Under the pieces are notes generated by a model. That model did not search any database. It saw nothing but the letters and a program-made list of their open reading frames with translations, and was not told where the DNA came from. From assembly GCA_019915135.1 (NCBI GenBank), contig JAHLMK010000008.1, positions 248,001 through 312,000 on the forward strand: DNA of 64,000 nucleotides. The letters run 5' to 3'. Both the position numbers and the translations under genes were made by a program. Below, in pieces: positions 63,854 through 64,000 of the stretch. This DNA is from Strobilurus pachycystidiatus. Its lineage: Eukaryota > Basidiomycota > Agaricomycetes > Agaricales > Physalacriaceae. Each line of letters opens with the position of its first letter. Position 1 is the stretch's first letter.

Positions 63854-64000
63854 ATGCACGTCTATCTAGGGCTCGCCTTGTTTGCTCTGCACACTACCTG
63901 CGCTCTTCCTGCTGGCACGGAGGAATCTCAACGCGGAAAGCGAGACGCCATACCTTCTCCCAAACCAGATCCTCCCTTCGATATATCCCTCGTCATTGCT
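63854..64000 (+). CDS. Secreted protein, 5' part only (runs off window)
   Basis: A 49-codon open frame to the window edge, starting MHVYLGLALFALHTTCALPA, a clear signal peptide with cleavage likely after residue 17-20. It is followed by GTEESQRGKRDAIPSPKPDP with a Lys-Arg pair at residues 29-30, a possible Kex2 site that would release a pro-region. The family cannot be told from so little. Confidence 0.6.
   Translation, partial: MHVYLGLALFALHTTCALPAGTEESQRGKRDAIPSPKPDPPFDISLVIA

Overview
The window looks like nuclear DNA of an agaricomycete (mushroom-forming basidiomycete). The genes are dense with 45-65 bp GT-AG introns, GC content is near 50 %, and there are F-box/LRR-like proteins, a small-domain seven-helix membrane protein and other families typical of that group. 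All gene models below were built by splicing reading frames by eye, and none was checked against a database or transcripts.

Layout. At 1-3.5 kb, on the minus strand, lie an Old Yellow Enzyme oxidoreductase and the ubiquitin-L40 ribosomal fusion gene. From 3.5 to 8.9 kb I find no gene. From 8,950 to 15,194 there is a complete DNA transposon: perfect 31-bp terminal inverted repeats, a perfect 8-bp target duplication, subterminal repeats, and one six-exon gene whose exons sum to an uninterrupted 1,802-residue protein. That protein joins an Ulp1-like cysteine protease, a BED-like zinc finger and a P-element-like RNase H-fold transposase. From 16.5 to 28 kb: an F-box-like protein, a broken second copy of the Old Yellow Enzyme gene, a LysM membrane protein, a Pmp3-type proteolipid, a decayed MYND-finger gene and an IPNS-like 2-oxoglutarate oxygenase carrying a single-base frameshift. 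From 28.5 to 36.6 kb two divergent pairs follow: a TauD/SyrP-like oxygenase with a Fen2-type transporter, and a MARVEL membrane protein with NAD-malic enzyme.

From 37.5 to 64 kb: an F-box protein, a fused siroheme synthase (Met8-Met1), SRP14, a seven-helix membrane protein, dihydroxyacetone kinase (with a GC-AG intron), a frameshifted paralogue of the F-box gene, the kinetochore subunit Spc25, a secreted repeat-rich protein, phospholipase B, a Mn-type CDF transporter, a fragment of a GH3 beta-glucosidase, tRNA-dihydrouridine synthase 2, and the start of a secreted protein cut by the window edge.

How the genes fit together. Most are unrelated housekeeping genes (translation, protein targeting, tRNA modification, chromosome segregation, sulfite reduction cofactor, glycerol/malate metabolism). 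The only hint of a shared pathway is 26-33 kb, where two oxygenases and a transporter lie side by side; one oxygenase appears broken. The window holds five broken gene copies (Old Yellow Enzyme, MYND, IPNS-like, F-box, GH3), so duplication followed by decay is common here. The transposon looks intact and recent, and is the most notable item.
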